The notes beneath the pieces are model-generated. The model was not told the origin of the DNA. It saw only the letters and a list, made by a program, of their open reading frames with translations, and ran no database searches. Shown here one piece after another: positions 18,504 through 27,325 of a stretch of DNA of 64,000 nucleotides. The translations under genes and the position numbers were made by a program. Source of the DNA: Ruminococcus sp. AF41-9 (lineage in GTDB: Bacteria > Bacillota > Clostridia > Lachnospirales > Lachnospiraceae); the NCBI RefSeq assembly GCF_003477525.1, contig NZ_QUDO01000006.1:62001-126000 (forward strand), read 5' to 3'. Each line of letters starts with the position of its first letter. Position 1 is the stretch's first letter.

Positions 18504-18625
18504 AATTTTTTGCCCTCCTGTAGGTGTTTTCTCTTTTATAGAATTTCCATTGAATCTATCATAGCACTGTTTGTAAAAAATGGCAAAGTAAATATCAATG
18601 GAACATTCAGAAAAATATTTATATC

Positions 18626-18652
18626 GTTACTGTTTACTCCGTTCACAGTAAC
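18626..18652. repeat. family 1 inverted repeat, compact copy
   Basis: GTTACTGTTTAC and GTTCACAGTAAC are almost adjacent, forming a short hairpin between the cupin gene and the end of folBK. Confidence 0.55.
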
Positions 18653-18673
18653 GTAGCCAAAATCCCGAGACAT

Positions 18674-19525
18674 TTATTTTACAGTATTTTCAGCTTTGTT
18701 CACAAGGCTGTCCAGAAGCTGTGAAATGGTCTGATTTAATACAGGATGTCGCAGATACGGAGCAATCTGATTCATTGGTACAAGAACGAAATCTCGGTTG
18801 TGCAGATCAATATGAGGAATATGAAGATCTGGCATATCAATGATTTCCTGATCATAAAACAGGATATCCAGATCCAGTGTTCTCGGTCCCCAGTGGATGA
18901 TACGTTCTCTGTTTGCCTCCTGTTCTAACTGATGCAGTCGCACAAGCAATTCCTCAGGAGTAAGAAGTGTCCGCATTTTCAGAACTCCATTTAAAAATTC
19001 ATCCTGATCAGTAACTCCGTAAGGTTCTGTGATAAGATAATCGGAAATTGCCTCTATACGGCATCCTTTTGTCTCTGCCAGACCACGGATTCCATTGTCT
19101 ATATACATCTTTTTATCACCCATATTAGAGCCAAAAGCAATGTAAGCAGTATGCCATTTCCGTATAATTTCCACAGATACAGTTTTCAGAGGAAGACCAA
19201 CCGGTGCCCAGGGCTTTTCGATCTTCAGAGTGATTTTTTCAAGTCCGGAAAGAGAGCAAAGAAGCATTTCTGCAAGATTCTCTGCAAGAGATTCCAGAAG
19301 TTTATAAGTATGTTTTCTGGTGAAATCAGTGATCATATGGCTGACTTCGCCATAGTTTATGGAAGCAGACAACTCATCGGTTAATCCCGCCAGACGTGTT
19401 CTGGTAAAAAGTGTAGCAGAAATAACAAACTTCTGTCCCAGAACATTTTCTTCGGGATATACACCATGGTTTGCAAAAACCTCCAACTCTTTAATTTCTA
19501 TTTTATCTAATCTGGTCTCATCCAT
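18674..19525 (-). CDS. folBK: fused dihydroneopterin aldolase / HPPK
   Basis: This bifunctional folate enzyme joins FolB and FolK. Residues 1-115 are dihydroneopterin aldolase (IKELEVFANHGVYPEENVLG, with the catalytic Lys region KITLKIEKPWAPVGLPL). Residues about 123-270 are hydroxymethyldihydropterin pyrophosphokinase (AYIAFGSNMGDK, then WGPRTLDLDILFYD and HIPHIDLHNRDFVLVP). The fusion is common in Clostridia. I use the ATG at 19525, preceded by AAAGGA; the open frame extends 13 codons further without one. It is the last gene of the folE-HD-folP-folBK operon. Confidence 0.95.
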   Translation of the reverse strand: MDETRLDKIEIKELEVFANHGVYPEENVLGQKFVISATLFTRTRLAGLTDELSASINYGEVSHMITDFTRKHTYKLLESLAENLAEMLLCSLSGLEKITLKIEKPWAPVGLPLKTVSVEIIRKWHTAYIAFGSNMGDKKMYIDNGIRGLAETKGCRIEAISDYLITEPYGVTDQDEFLNGVLKMRTLLTPEELLVRLHQLEQEANRERIIHWGPRTLDLDILFYDQEIIDMPDLHIPHIDLHNRDFVLVPMNQIAPYLRHPVLNQTISQLLDSLVNKAENTVK

Positions 19526-19582
19526 AACAGCAAATCCTTTCTGTATATTATTTATATTTACCATCTGTTTTGTGCCAGTAAT

Positions 19583-20392
19583 TTATCTGCGTCCCAGGAT
19601 TGCTTCTGTCATCTGGATCACACGCTTATTTTCTTTAACATCGTGGACACGGACAAAAGAGCATCCTTTCATTACGCCAATTACACTGGTAGCCAAAGTC
19701 CCCTCTACGCGCTGATCTACCGGAAGATCCAGCGCCAGTCCGATCATGGATTTGCGGGATGTACCAAGGAGAACCGGAAATCCCAGATTCTGAAAAAGCT
19801 CCAGGTGATTCATTGCTTCCAGATTCATTTCAAATGTTTTTCCAAAACCAATTCCCGGGTCAAGCATGATTTTTTCATCTTTAATGCCGACCTGTTTTGC
19901 AAGATTGACACATTCCTGCGTTTCGGCGAGCATATCAATGAGAAAGTTTTGATATTCTGTATTAGATTTGTTGTGCATCAGACAACAGGCCACATCATAT
20001 TTTGCGATCACAGCTGCCATTTTCGGATCATATTTTAATCCCCAGATATCGTTAACCAGGTCAGCTCCTGCCTGAATAGAACTTTCAGCAACACTGCTCT
20101 TAAAAGTATCTACAGAAACAGGAATGTCAAAATGTTTTTTGACCGCTTCAATAACAGGAAGAACTCTCTGTGCTTCCTCATCAGCACTGACAGGAGTATG
20201 ACCGGGACGTGTAGATTCGCCTCCGATATCAATAATATCTGCACCATCAGCAATCATTGCCTCTGTATGTTTCAAAGCTTCATCCATATGATTCCATTTG
20301 CCGCCGTCAGAAAAGGAATCAGGGGTAACATTTAGAATTCCCATTATGTAAGTATGATTCTTAGTATCAAAAAAACGGTTTCCAATTTTCAT
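19583..20392 (-). CDS. folP: dihydropteroate synthase
   Basis: FolP joins p-aminobenzoate to the pterin pyrophosphate; it is the sulfonamide target. Signatures are MGILNVTPDSFSDGG (pterin/phosphate loop), DIGGESTRPG, and the late FPVLLGTSRKSMIG and FVRVHDVKENKRV segments. At 269 residues it is complete and has no obvious insertion near the known sulfonamide-resistance loops. It sits third in the folate operon. Confidence 0.97.
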   Translation of the reverse strand: MKIGNRFFDTKNHTYIMGILNVTPDSFSDGGKWNHMDEALKHTEAMIADGADIIDIGGESTRPGHTPVSADEEAQRVLPVIEAVKKHFDIPVSVDTFKSSVAESSIQAGADLVNDIWGLKYDPKMAAVIAKYDVACCLMHNKSNTEYQNFLIDMLAETQECVNLAKQVGIKDEKIMLDPGIGFGKTFEMNLEAMNHLELFQNLGFPVLLGTSRKSMIGLALDLPVDQRVEGTLATSVIGVMKGCSFVRVHDVKENKRVIQMTEAILGRR

Positions 20393-20431
20393 GAGCAGAG
20401 CCCATCCTTTCTTTTATGCTTATGAAGAAGA

Positions 20432-20929
20432 TCAGTATTCAATTTTCATATTTTTTTTATCATCAGACCAATAGCATTCAGAAGCAGCAGAACATAAAAA
20501 ACAATTTCTGGACTGCTTATCCGCTTTATAAAGAAGTGCTGCCAGCGTACTGCAGGAATCTCCTTTTCGGTGATGTCCAATGGAAGACAGAATCAGTTCT
20601 TTTTCCTGTTCTGTAAAGTGCAGATCTGTCAGGATTTCCCGTGCGATTTCTACTCCTGCAATATCATGGGGAATGTTGTACTGATATTGCTGTGCACGTC
20701 CGATATCATGAAGAAGTGCTGCTGCATAGATAAGCTCTTTGGGCAGCTCCAGATGTTCCTCCAGTGCATAAATGTACATCAACCGTGCAACATCCAGAAA
20801 ATGTTCAGGCGTATGACGGCAGAAGATCCGTTCACTCTCAAGTTCCTGTATTTTTTTATAATGTTCCTGATAAACCGGGTGCCTCCAGATCTGATTGACA
20901 CGATCCATATCTGAAAAATTGTTATTCAT
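20432..20929 (-). CDS. HD-domain phosphohydrolase in the folate operon
   Basis: The metal-binding HD motif appears in [14 protein letters not shown], with an upstream His in [15 protein letters not shown] and a later HHRKGDSC segment. HD proteins cleave phosphate bonds in nucleotides and related molecules. Its ATG overlaps the folE stop codon (20926-20929), so it is translationally coupled to folE. That position makes it a candidate for the pyrophosphate removal from dihydroneopterin triphosphate, a folate step often lacking an assigned enzyme; this is inference. Length is 165 residues. Confidence 0.85.
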   Translation of the reverse strand: MNNNFSDMDRVNQIWRHPVYQEHYKKIQELESERIFCRHTPEHFLDVARLMYIYALEEHLELPKELIYAAALLHDIGRAQQYQYNIPHDIAGVEIAREILTDLHFTEQEKELILSSIGHHRKGDSCSTLAALLYKADKQSRNCFLCSAASECYWSDDKKNMKIEY

Positions 20930-21483
20930 CCTTTTACCATAGAAAGGAACATTTTCTGCAGTTCCTTATCTTCTGTAAACGCACCACGGGTTACAGTAGT
21001 GATTGTTTTGCTACCCGGTTTTTTTATTCCGCGCATGGTCATACAGGTATGTTCCGCTTCCAGCATTACCATAATTCCTTTGGGATCCAGAGTACGCTCC
21101 AAAGCATCTGCAATCTGAACAGTAAGCCGTTCCTGGATCTGTGGTCTTCTGGAATAAACCTCTACTGTACGTGCCAGTTTGCTCAAACCGGTAACTTTGC
21201 CGTTGGGGATGTATGCAAGATGAGCTTTTCCATAAAAAGGCATCAGATGATGCTCACACATGGAGTAAAAGGTGATGTCTTTTTCCAGCACGATTTCATT
21301 ATTTTCTACAGGAAACTGCTTTAACAGATGCTGATCCGCTTCATGACCAAGACCTCCGTAAATTTCTTCACACATGCGGGCAATCCTGTCAGGAGTATCA
21401 ATCAGACCTTCCCGTGTGATATCTTCACCGATACCTTCCAGAAGCAGACGGACTGCCTGCTCAATTTTCAATTTGTCAACCAT
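20926..21483 (-). CDS. folE: GTP cyclohydrolase I, type IA
   Basis: FolE converts GTP to dihydroneopterin triphosphate, the first folate step. Zinc and catalytic residues are visible in [20 protein letters not shown] and in the Cys of [16 protein letters not shown]. The ATG at 21483 is preceded by AAAGGAGG. The open frame runs upstream to 21600 but that part lies in a terminator stem and has no family similarity, so the protein is 185 residues. It heads the folate operon. Confidence 0.96.
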   Translation of the reverse strand: MVDKLKIEQAVRLLLEGIGEDITREGLIDTPDRIARMCEEIYGGLGHEADQHLLKQFPVENNEIVLEKDITFYSMCEHHLMPFYGKAHLAYIPNGKVTGLSKLARTVEVYSRRPQIQERLTVQIADALERTLDPKGIMVMLEAEHTCMTMRGIKKPGSKTITTVTRGAFTEDKELQKMFLSMVKG

Positions 21484-21554
21484 TATAAAATAACCTCCTT
21501 TGTATTTTTTTGAATGGAGATTATCCTTTTGAACACACTCAAGTGGATATTCAG

Positions 21555-21626
21555 TAAAAAAGGATATCTCCAATTGTGATAGAATGTATGTCGAAAACAT
21601 TCCCTAACACAATATGAGATATCCTC
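21555..21626 (-). terminator. strong hairpin with T-run upstream of folE
   Basis: AGGATATCTC and GAGATATCCT close a long stem that also pairs ATTGTG with CACAAT, and the minus strand continues with six T. It probably ends transcripts arriving from yolD. Its end lies only about 70 bases before folE, so attenuation of folE is an alternative. I see no tetrahydrofolate riboswitch core here. Confidence 0.7.
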
Positions 21627-21850
21627 TTATATTGTTTGCAACGGGTGCGGATAATATACCGTAAGACGCACTTTTCGTTTCAGTGACAACTCCCCATTCA
21701 CCGAACACTTAACGCATAAAATCCTATTTTGCATATCATTCATTTCGGTATTCAGTATACCATGTAATACGACAATAGAAAAGGGTTTTTCTGACTTTTC
21801 AGAATAATTTTTTTCTGTTTTCACTTTTCCCAGTGAAACATTTTTCACAT

Positions 21851-22264
21851 TTACCACTCTTCACATTTAATATCACTTATCTGTTCGATTGGAATGACCG
21901 TTTGATCCGTCATAATTATGGTATGCTCATATTCATCTACCTTTTTTACAATACCAGAGTACGTAACATAGGATCCGCCGGCTTTTTTTGCATCGGGAAC
22001 AAAATAAGTTATGGATACATTCTGTTCTATACCGATATTATTTCTGATTATATTAATTTTTTCGTTCAGCTGAGCAATCGCTTCCTCACTCAGTTCCAAT
22101 CGTTCATCGGTTAATCTTGCCGTTTCTTTTATCGCAGCATCATGTCCGGTCAGAGCTGCAAAAGGAGCAAATTGCGCTGCCCGATCCCGAAGAGGCATTT
22201 GCGTATGATTCTTAGAGACCGGATGCGGTAAATTGATGATATCGTCATAAGAATTATTTTTCAT
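21851..22264 (-). CDS. YolD-like protein
   Basis: The sequence carries the YolD-family core: MPLRDRAAQFAPFAALTGHD, then helical LTDERLELSEEAIAQLNEKI, and a beta-rich end (VTYSGIVKKVDEYEHTIIM). YolD-like proteins are usually encoded beside Y-family polymerases of mobile elements. The start lies 15 bases after the polymerase stop, so the two form one transcript. The function of the family is not firmly known; it is thought to act with the polymerase in DNA damage tolerance. Confidence 0.85.
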   Translation of the reverse strand: MKNNSYDDIINLPHPVSKNHTQMPLRDRAAQFAPFAALTGHDAAIKETARLTDERLELSEEAIAQLNEKINIIRNNIGIEQNVSITYFVPDAKKAGGSYVTYSGIVKKVDEYEHTIIMTDQTVIPIEQISDIKCEEW

Positions 22265-22279
22265 CCTCTTCCAACTCCT

Positions 22280-23809
22280 TTATTCCTTATGTCCGCCAAT
22301 TTGTTCATTTCTGTCCTTGGCGGTTGCACCTTCCTGAAGATTCATCCCCTTCAGCATAGCATTTTTTCCAAATTTCTTTTTAATACTGAGCATTGCTTCC
22401 TGCATACGTTTTTCGCGATCCAGCGCAGCCTCTTCCTCTTCCTGCTTTTTCCTTTGCGCCTCATAATCCGTAAAAAGATCCAACTGCTCATACACTTTTT
22501 CTTTCTTTACAGAATTTTCATCCACAAGCCTGTTCGCTGTGATATTAATTCTTCTGATAAGCAGGTTTCTGTCAACAATCCCGTCATATAGTTCTATTAC
22601 TGCATCCGTTATCAGTTTTGTTGAGGAAGTCTGCCGTTTCAGATTGGTCGTTCCATGTGCGTGTTTCGGAATTCTTCTTCCATAACGGTCGATCGTAACC
22701 TCTCCATGATACTGCTTTTTCCTGTCGGCATTATTCAGATTCTCAATATCATAACCAACCGTCAACACGATCTGGTCTGTTACAAGCTTCTTATCCACCA
22801 AATCCAAAACCATCTGGTCCGTCATCTCTTTGACGACTAATTTTGCTTTTTCAAAGTCATAAGGACAATGAAGTACCTGCCCGGAACAAACACTGTTCGT
22901 TTCCGGTTTGTAAGCCTTGACCATTTCCATGGTACAGGGTTCATACCCCCAGGCATGGTCGATCAGCAGCTCCGCATTAACACCAAACAGTTTATATAGC
23001 AGATCTTCGTTATATAATTCATTCTCTTTTCCGATGGAACATCTGGCAATATCACCCATCGTATAAAGGCCATATTCTTCCAACTTCTTTGCATATCCCT
23101 TTCCGACTCTCCAGAAATCAGTAAGAGGTCTGTGGCCCCAGAGTTTCCTTCGGTATGACATTTCATCCAGTTCCGAAATTCGTACGCCATCTTTATCTGC
23201 TTTAATATGCTTCGCTACAATATCCATCGCAATCTTGCATAAATACATATTCGTTCCAATTCCTGCAGTTGCTGTTATACCTGTCGTTTTCAGCACATCC
23301 TGTATCATGGTCATTGCAAGTTCTCTTGCGGTCATATTATAAGTATGCAGATAATTCGTTACATCCATAAATACTTCGTCAATCGAATACGGAAAAATAT
23401 CTTCCGGTGCAATATATTTCAGATAAATGCTGTAAATTCTGGTGCTGTATTCCAGATAAAGAGCCATCCGGGGAGGCGCAACAATATAATCAATCTCCAG
23501 TGCCGGATTGGTATCTAATTCTGTGCTGTCATCAGAAGCTCCGATAAAGGTTCTGTTCGGCGCCTTCCACCTGCGAGCGCTGTTGGCTTCTTTTACTTTT
23601 TGAACAACTTCAAATAAACGAGCCCTTCCGGGGATCCCATGACACTTTAAGGCTGGAGATACCGCAAGACAGATTGTTTTTTCTGTTCTGCTTTTATCCG
23701 CAACCACAAGATTGGTCGTTAAAGGATCTCTATTTCGCTCTTTACATTCCACAGACGCATAGAATGACTTAAGATCGATTGCAATATAGGTTCTTTTCTT
23801 TTCCATCAT
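22280..23809 (-). CDS. Y-family DNA polymerase (UvrX/UmuC type)
   Basis: This is a translesion polymerase. The catalytic palm is visible in YIAIDLKSFYASVECKERN (first Asp) and YSIDEVFMDVT (Asp-Glu pair), and the helix-hairpin-helix thumb near DFWRVGKGYAKKLEEYGLYT. The C-terminal 80 residues are charged and helical, typical of the UvrX/YqjW branch. It is 509 residues, longer than DinB. GGGAGGTG precedes the ATGATG. I looked for a LexA box upstream and found none that fits the Firmicutes consensus. The yolD pairing suggests mobile-element origin. Confidence 0.92.
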   Translation of the reverse strand: MMEKKRTYIAIDLKSFYASVECKERNRDPLTTNLVVADKSRTEKTICLAVSPALKCHGIPGRARLFEVVQKVKEANSARRWKAPNRTFIGASDDSTELDTNPALEIDYIVAPPRMALYLEYSTRIYSIYLKYIAPEDIFPYSIDEVFMDVTNYLHTYNMTARELAMTMIQDVLKTTGITATAGIGTNMYLCKIAMDIVAKHIKADKDGVRISELDEMSYRRKLWGHRPLTDFWRVGKGYAKKLEEYGLYTMGDIARCSIGKENELYNEDLLYKLFGVNAELLIDHAWGYEPCTMEMVKAYKPETNSVCSGQVLHCPYDFEKAKLVVKEMTDQMVLDLVDKKLVTDQIVLTVGYDIENLNNADRKKQYHGEVTIDRYGRRIPKHAHGTTNLKRQTSSTKLITDAVIELYDGIVDRNLLIRRINITANRLVDENSVKKEKVYEQLDLFTDYEAQRKKQEEEEAALDREKRMQEAMLSIKKKFGKNAMLKGMNLQEGATAKDRNEQIGGHKE

Positions 23810-23862
23810 TCTACACCTCCCGATTCTCCTGTGTTCTGTTTGTGATTATTTCCCCTTATCCC

Positions 23863-24240
23863 TCAATTACACATAAACGGAGTGCGAACCTCGATGAGAT
23901 TACCACTCGGATCATACAGCCTTACAAGTTTCTGCCCACCTGCAAGTTCTGTCAGTTCCGTGGCATATCGGACAAAATATTTACCAGATTCATATTTCGC
24001 AAGCAATCCGTCTACATCAAATTCCTCAAAATACAGTTCCATCCTGTTATTGAATGGAGTAGAAATCTCATCTAGCGTCTTTCCCCATAAACCGGCGTCC
24101 TGCAAAACAAGACCCTCCGATAAAATCACATTCCCTTCATTCTGAAGAATCACTTGCAATCCAAATAAATCCCTATAAAACTCTATGGATTTTTCTATAT
24201 CATCTACCACGATCAGTACATTTTTTAACATGCCGGCCAC
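23863..24240 (-). CDS. VOC-superfamily (glyoxalase-like) protein
   Basis: This 125-residue single-domain protein has the paired beta-alpha-beta3 layout of the VOC fold: LKNVLIVVDDIEKSIEFYRD at the start and LVRLYDPSGNLIEVRTPF at the end with the metal-ligand Glu. Members include glyoxalase I, dioxygenases and antibiotic-binding proteins; the role here cannot be assigned. It lies 18 bases after the deformylase-like gene on the same strand, so they may be co-transcribed. Confidence 0.85.
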   Translation of the reverse strand: MAGMLKNVLIVVDDIEKSIEFYRDLFGLQVILQNEGNVILSEGLVLQDAGLWGKTLDEISTPFNNRMELYFEEFDVDGLLAKYESGKYFVRYATELTELAGGQKLVRLYDPSGNLIEVRTPFMCN

Positions 24241-24258
24241 CTCACAATTCGCATTCGA

Positions 24259-24669
24259 TTATATGATCTTCCCAGACAAATGATCAATTTCATGCTGGCA
24301 GATCTGTGCCGTCCATCCAGACAGCTTCTGCCTCTGTTTTTTCCAGTTAAAGTCATAATACTCCACTTCAATTTCCTGGTATCTGGTCGTCTTGCGAACA
24401 CCATCCAGCGACAGGCAACCTTCTTCCGTCTCATACATGCCATGCTTTGAAACAATCACTGGATTGAACATCACTACATCTATGAATCCCATATTCACAA
24501 TGATGATATTCTTCTTTGCACCAATCATGTTCGCCGCCATACCAACGCAACGTTCTCTGTTCGCCTGCAGCGTATCCTGTAGATCCTTTTCAACCTGGAT
24601 ATCTGCTTTCGTGGCTGGTTCGGATGGCTGACCTAAAAATAAAACGTCTCTTACTATTTGTTTTACCAT
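24259..24669 (-). CDS. peptide deformylase-like protein with altered motif I
   Basis: Peptide deformylase removes the formyl group from new proteins. Motif II EEGCLSLDG and motif III QHEIDHLSG (metal ligands Cys, His, His and catalytic Glu) are intact. Motif I reads GMAANMIG, where functional enzymes have a Gln after the residue following AA. The missing Gln normally contacts the substrate, so activity may be reduced or the substrate changed. At 136 residues it is shorter than the main cellular enzyme, which is probably encoded elsewhere. It is part of a small minus-strand group with the VOC gene. Confidence 0.85.
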   Translation of the reverse strand: MVKQIVRDVLFLGQPSEPATKADIQVEKDLQDTLQANRERCVGMAANMIGAKKNIIIVNMGFIDVVMFNPVIVSKHGMYETEEGCLSLDGVRKTTRYQEIEVEYYDFNWKKQRQKLSGWTAQICQHEIDHLSGKII

Positions 24670-24702
24670 TTACTTTCTCCTGTATTCCATTTTTTATTTA
24701 TC

Positions 24703-25111
24703 TTAATTGGAAAGCTTTCTCATCACAACAATCCGTTCAAGGATTTCCTGCCTAAATTTTTCTACATCATTCGTCCGCTTGCACACACCTGCTGCAGCAT
24801 GTCCACCTTCGCCAAATGCCTGCAGAAGTTCATTTACATTGATCCATTTTCCATCAGACCGGAAGGAACAACGCCAGCGATTTTCTTCTTCCGCATACAT
24901 GGTTACCTCGCTCTCTGCACGATTGATGCATACACAAGAAACATTTCCATCCAACAGACGTTCTGCTCGTTTTAACAACTCTGATCTCTTCTGCAGACTT
25001 CCCAGCGTATCATTATGCATAGTCTGCATTACATAACTATAATCTACTCCCATCTTAAGCAATTCAGTCACGGCCTGCATTCAGTTCAATAAGTGTATGT
25101 TTATTATCCAT
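24703..25111 (-). pseudogene. decayed DHH-family phosphoesterase, DHHA1 part only
   Basis: The continuous frame (24703-25080) gives 125 residues containing the DHHA1 substrate-binding motif EGGHAAAG and helical TELLKMGVDYSYVM, matching the C-terminal domain of NrnA/RecJ-like proteins. The catalytic DHH domain is missing. An upstream ATG at 25111 with AGGAG reads MDNKHTLIELNA and then falls out of frame by one base (GG versus G near 25070). Deleting one G would fuse the two. It looks like a truncated remnant whose 5' part was lost near the IS66 scar. Confidence 0.65.
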
Positions 25112-25271
25112 GGCTCCGCTCCTTTTCAATGCCTTTATTATAACAGAAGCCGCGGAAAATGGCGAGTTTCCAGGAACGGTATCTTCGTCATTATGCCTAT
25201 ATGCCAGAAGCCGTATAACATCCATGAACATAAGAAAATATAGTGTTTTCAAGGTTCAGAAAGTTTCTTTT

Positions 25272-25313
25272 AAATAATTCCCAGCTGCACTACGTGCGTC
25301 TGGGAATTATTTA
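25272..25313. repeat. perfect 13-bp inverted repeat beside the IS66 remnant
   Basis: AAATAATTCCCAG and CTGGGAATTATTT flank a 15-base loop. There is no clear T-run, so it may be an element end rather than a terminator. Confidence 0.6.
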
Positions 25314-25383
25314 AAACCTGTGTTATAATGACTGATTTTTGACTTGATGACAGCTCTGAAAAAATCTCTGTTTTGCCCAAAGA

Positions 25384-25665
25384 TCACAATACTTTTTTCG
25401 GGTGAACCTCTTTGACCTTTGAATCCAGCGGGTTTAATCCGAGCATCAGATACTGGAACTGTTCCTCTGTAAGCTCGGCAGCTTCCTGTTCTGTCCTGGG
25501 CCAGGTCAGAGATCCGTCTTCTAAGCGTTTGTACAGAAGCAGGAATCCATCGCCCATCCAAAGCAGGCCTTTGATCCGGTCGGATCTTCTTCCGCAGAAA
25601 AGAAAAAGAGTTCCTTTTTCAAAAGGGTTCTGATGGTATGAGGTGCCGCGCCGACACCTCAACAC
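25384..25665 (-). mobile_element. IS66-family accessory gene tnpB, truncated remnant
   Basis: The frame encodes GTLFLFCGRRSDRIKGLLW and GSLTWPRTEQEAAELTEEQF, which are diagnostic of the IS66 accessory protein TnpB (unrelated to the RNA-guided TnpB). The N-terminal part of the gene and the large transposase tnpC are absent, so the insertion sequence is dead. It marks an old insertion at the left side of the accessory island. Confidence 0.8.
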
Positions 25666-25694
25666 AGATACATGTAGAACGCGAGGATATGATT

Positions 25695-25979
25695 ATGATT
25701 ACATTTGGAGAAAAATTACAATATTTAAGACGCAAAAACAATCTTACCCAGAAACAACTCGGCATGACTGTTGGATTTCCTGAAAACACCGCTGATGTTC
25801 AGATCGCTCAATATGAATCCAATGTACGCATGCCACAAGAGGAACTATTAAAAAAATTGGCACAGGTACTTAGAGTACAGAAAGAAATTCTCACTGTGCC
25901 GGTACTCACAAAACCAAAAGAATTCTCTGCAGCATTCTTCTGGATGAATGAAATGGGAGAGAGAAGATTTTATTTATAA
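25695..25979 (+). CDS. XRE-type helix-turn-helix protein, probably truncated
   Basis: A helix-turn-helix domain covers about residues 3-65 (GEKLQYLRRKNNLTQKQLGM, then YESNVRMPQEELLKKLAQVL). The ATG at 25695 has GAGG eight bases before it; the longer frame starts inside the IS66 scar. Homologous regulators in mobile elements usually continue for another 80-100 residues, whereas this stops at FWMNEMGERRFYL. I therefore see it as a fragment that may still bind DNA. Confidence 0.6.
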   Translation: MITFGEKLQYLRRKNNLTQKQLGMTVGFPENTADVQIAQYESNVRMPQEELLKKLAQVLRVQKEILTVPVLTKPKEFSAAFFWMNEMGERRFYL

Positions 25980-26434
25980 TAATAAGATGGATTTACTCCT
26001 ACTTCATTTAAACAAATCCATTGTAAATTTTACTCGACCGGTGTGAACATTTCGTTTGAAACGGTGTGATTGATTATTTCGGCTCTCCGGTCCACCCAGG
26101 TCGCATTTCAGCGCAGTTAGACCGCACGTCAGTCCAATTGATATGATCCGCATTTCGGTACATGCTGACCAAAGTTCAGCTCATCTGTTAAGAAACCTGA
26201 AAGAAAAGGTCTATTTAGGAAGTTTGCCAGAAGAATCAAAAGACATACGATAATAAAAGACCGGCAGCCACGAACTGTCGGTCTCATTCATATTTTTGCT
26301 TTGATACAACCTTGCAAATAGTGGGCTAAGTTGTTGTTTTCCACTCCCAAGCTTGCCTCTGTCCTACCTTTCTTCCCATTAAATACAACAAGAACAAACA
26401 TATTGGGATAATGATGTACTCAGTTACTAAAACT
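25980..26434. other. 455-base gap with gene scars
   Basis: No intact gene is visible. A 36-codon plus-strand frame at 26143-26253 (MIRISVHADQSSAHLLRNLK and on) looks like the tail of a lost gene that I cannot name. A small hairpin GACCGGCAG/CTGTCGGTC at 26258-26284 may be its terminator. The rest has no recognisable content. Confidence 0.4.
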
Positions 26435-27325
26435 TTAGTCCACCAAACTAAGCGGTCTAATATGAATATTAATTTTCTTTGAATTCAATTCTTCATCAGG
26501 TGGAATAATAATTCCATCTTTAAAGATCATCAGTTCGTTTGCCTTACGTTTAGTTGAAACGCTGTAGTTTAAATCATAAAGGCGAAGATTATAATTGTGA
26601 TAGATTTCTTCAATTTGCGGTTCATAGTCATAAGTGATTATCCAATCACAGTTTACATGTTCGCGGATTTCTTGTTCAATACGAACATGATCCTTATAAT
26701 TAAAGAAATTCATATATAATTGCTGTCCTTTTCTAAAATATGGAGGATCAAAATAAATTAGTGCATTCTCTTCATACAGAGGAACATAATTTTTGATAAA
26801 ACTATTTACGTCCTTATTGTACAACTTGATATCTTTTTTCCGAGCAGCAATTCTCTGTATACGTGTTACCAGTTCTTCTCGCTTGAAACGTACGTCCATT
26901 TTCCAATCTTTTGCCTGTTCCTGTCCCCCAATAACTCCACCCTTAATTATGCCAGAACGGTTAGTGCGGTTCAGATAAAAAGCAGCAAATCCTAATTCAA
27001 AACTATATTTATCGTTTTTGGTAACAAGAATTTCGTGCTGTTTCTGCCATTCATCCACAGTAAGAGGAACCGTTCTGATTTCTTCAACAAAACGATCTGT
27101 CTCTGTGAGAATGGCTTTCCAGAAAGACCATACCGCTTTGTCATAATCGTTTATCACAATTCGGCTTATAACATTTCTTAAAAGCAATTCCATTGCAATT
27201 CCGGCTCCGCCGGCAAACGGTTCAATATATGTGCCGCCCCGATGCCCAAGCTGATCAATCATATACTCCATAAAAGAAGCTAATTTTCCTTTCCCTCCTG
27301 GATACCTTAATGGCGAATAATACAT
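26435..27325 (-). CDS. D12-class (Dam-like) DNA adenine-N6 methyltransferase
   Basis: The enzyme transfers methyl from SAM to adenine in DNA. Motifs in order are YPGGKGK near the N-terminus, [16 protein letters not shown] (SAM-binding motif I), and IYFDPPYF (catalytic DPPY) near residue 193, the alpha-group order of D12 enzymes. AGGAGG lies eight bases before the ATG at 27325; earlier in-frame starts at 27331 and 27334 are too close to it. It is the last gene of the island operon and starts about 30 bases after the restored end of the helicase gene. As in restriction-modification it probably marks host DNA. The recognition sequence cannot be read. Confidence 0.93.
   Translation of the reverse strand: MYYSPLRYPGGKGKLASFMEYMIDQLGHRGGTYIEPFAGGAGIAMELLLRNVISRIVINDYDKAVWSFWKAILTETDRFVEEIRTVPLTVDEWQKQHEILVTKNDKYSFELGFAAFYLNRTNRSGIIKGGVIGGQEQAKDWKMDVRFKREELVTRIQRIAARKKDIKLYNKDVNSFIKNYVPLYEENALIYFDPPYFRKGQQLYMNFFNYKDHVRIEQEIREHVNCDWIITYDYEPQIEEIYHNYNLRLYDLNYSVSTKRKANELMIFKDGIIIPPDEELNSKKINIHIRPLSLVD

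Noticed and set aside
21484..21554. Tetrahydrofolate riboswitch before folE
   Set aside because: No conserved core is visible; only a terminator-like stem is present upstream.
21627..21857. 76-codon minus frame after yolD
   Set aside because: It begins with GTG overlapping the yolD stop, has no good ribosome binding site or family, and runs into the terminator stem upstream of folE.
23810..23880. LexA box search upstream of the Y-family polymerase
   Set aside because: GAAC occurs but without the matching GTTC at the right distance.
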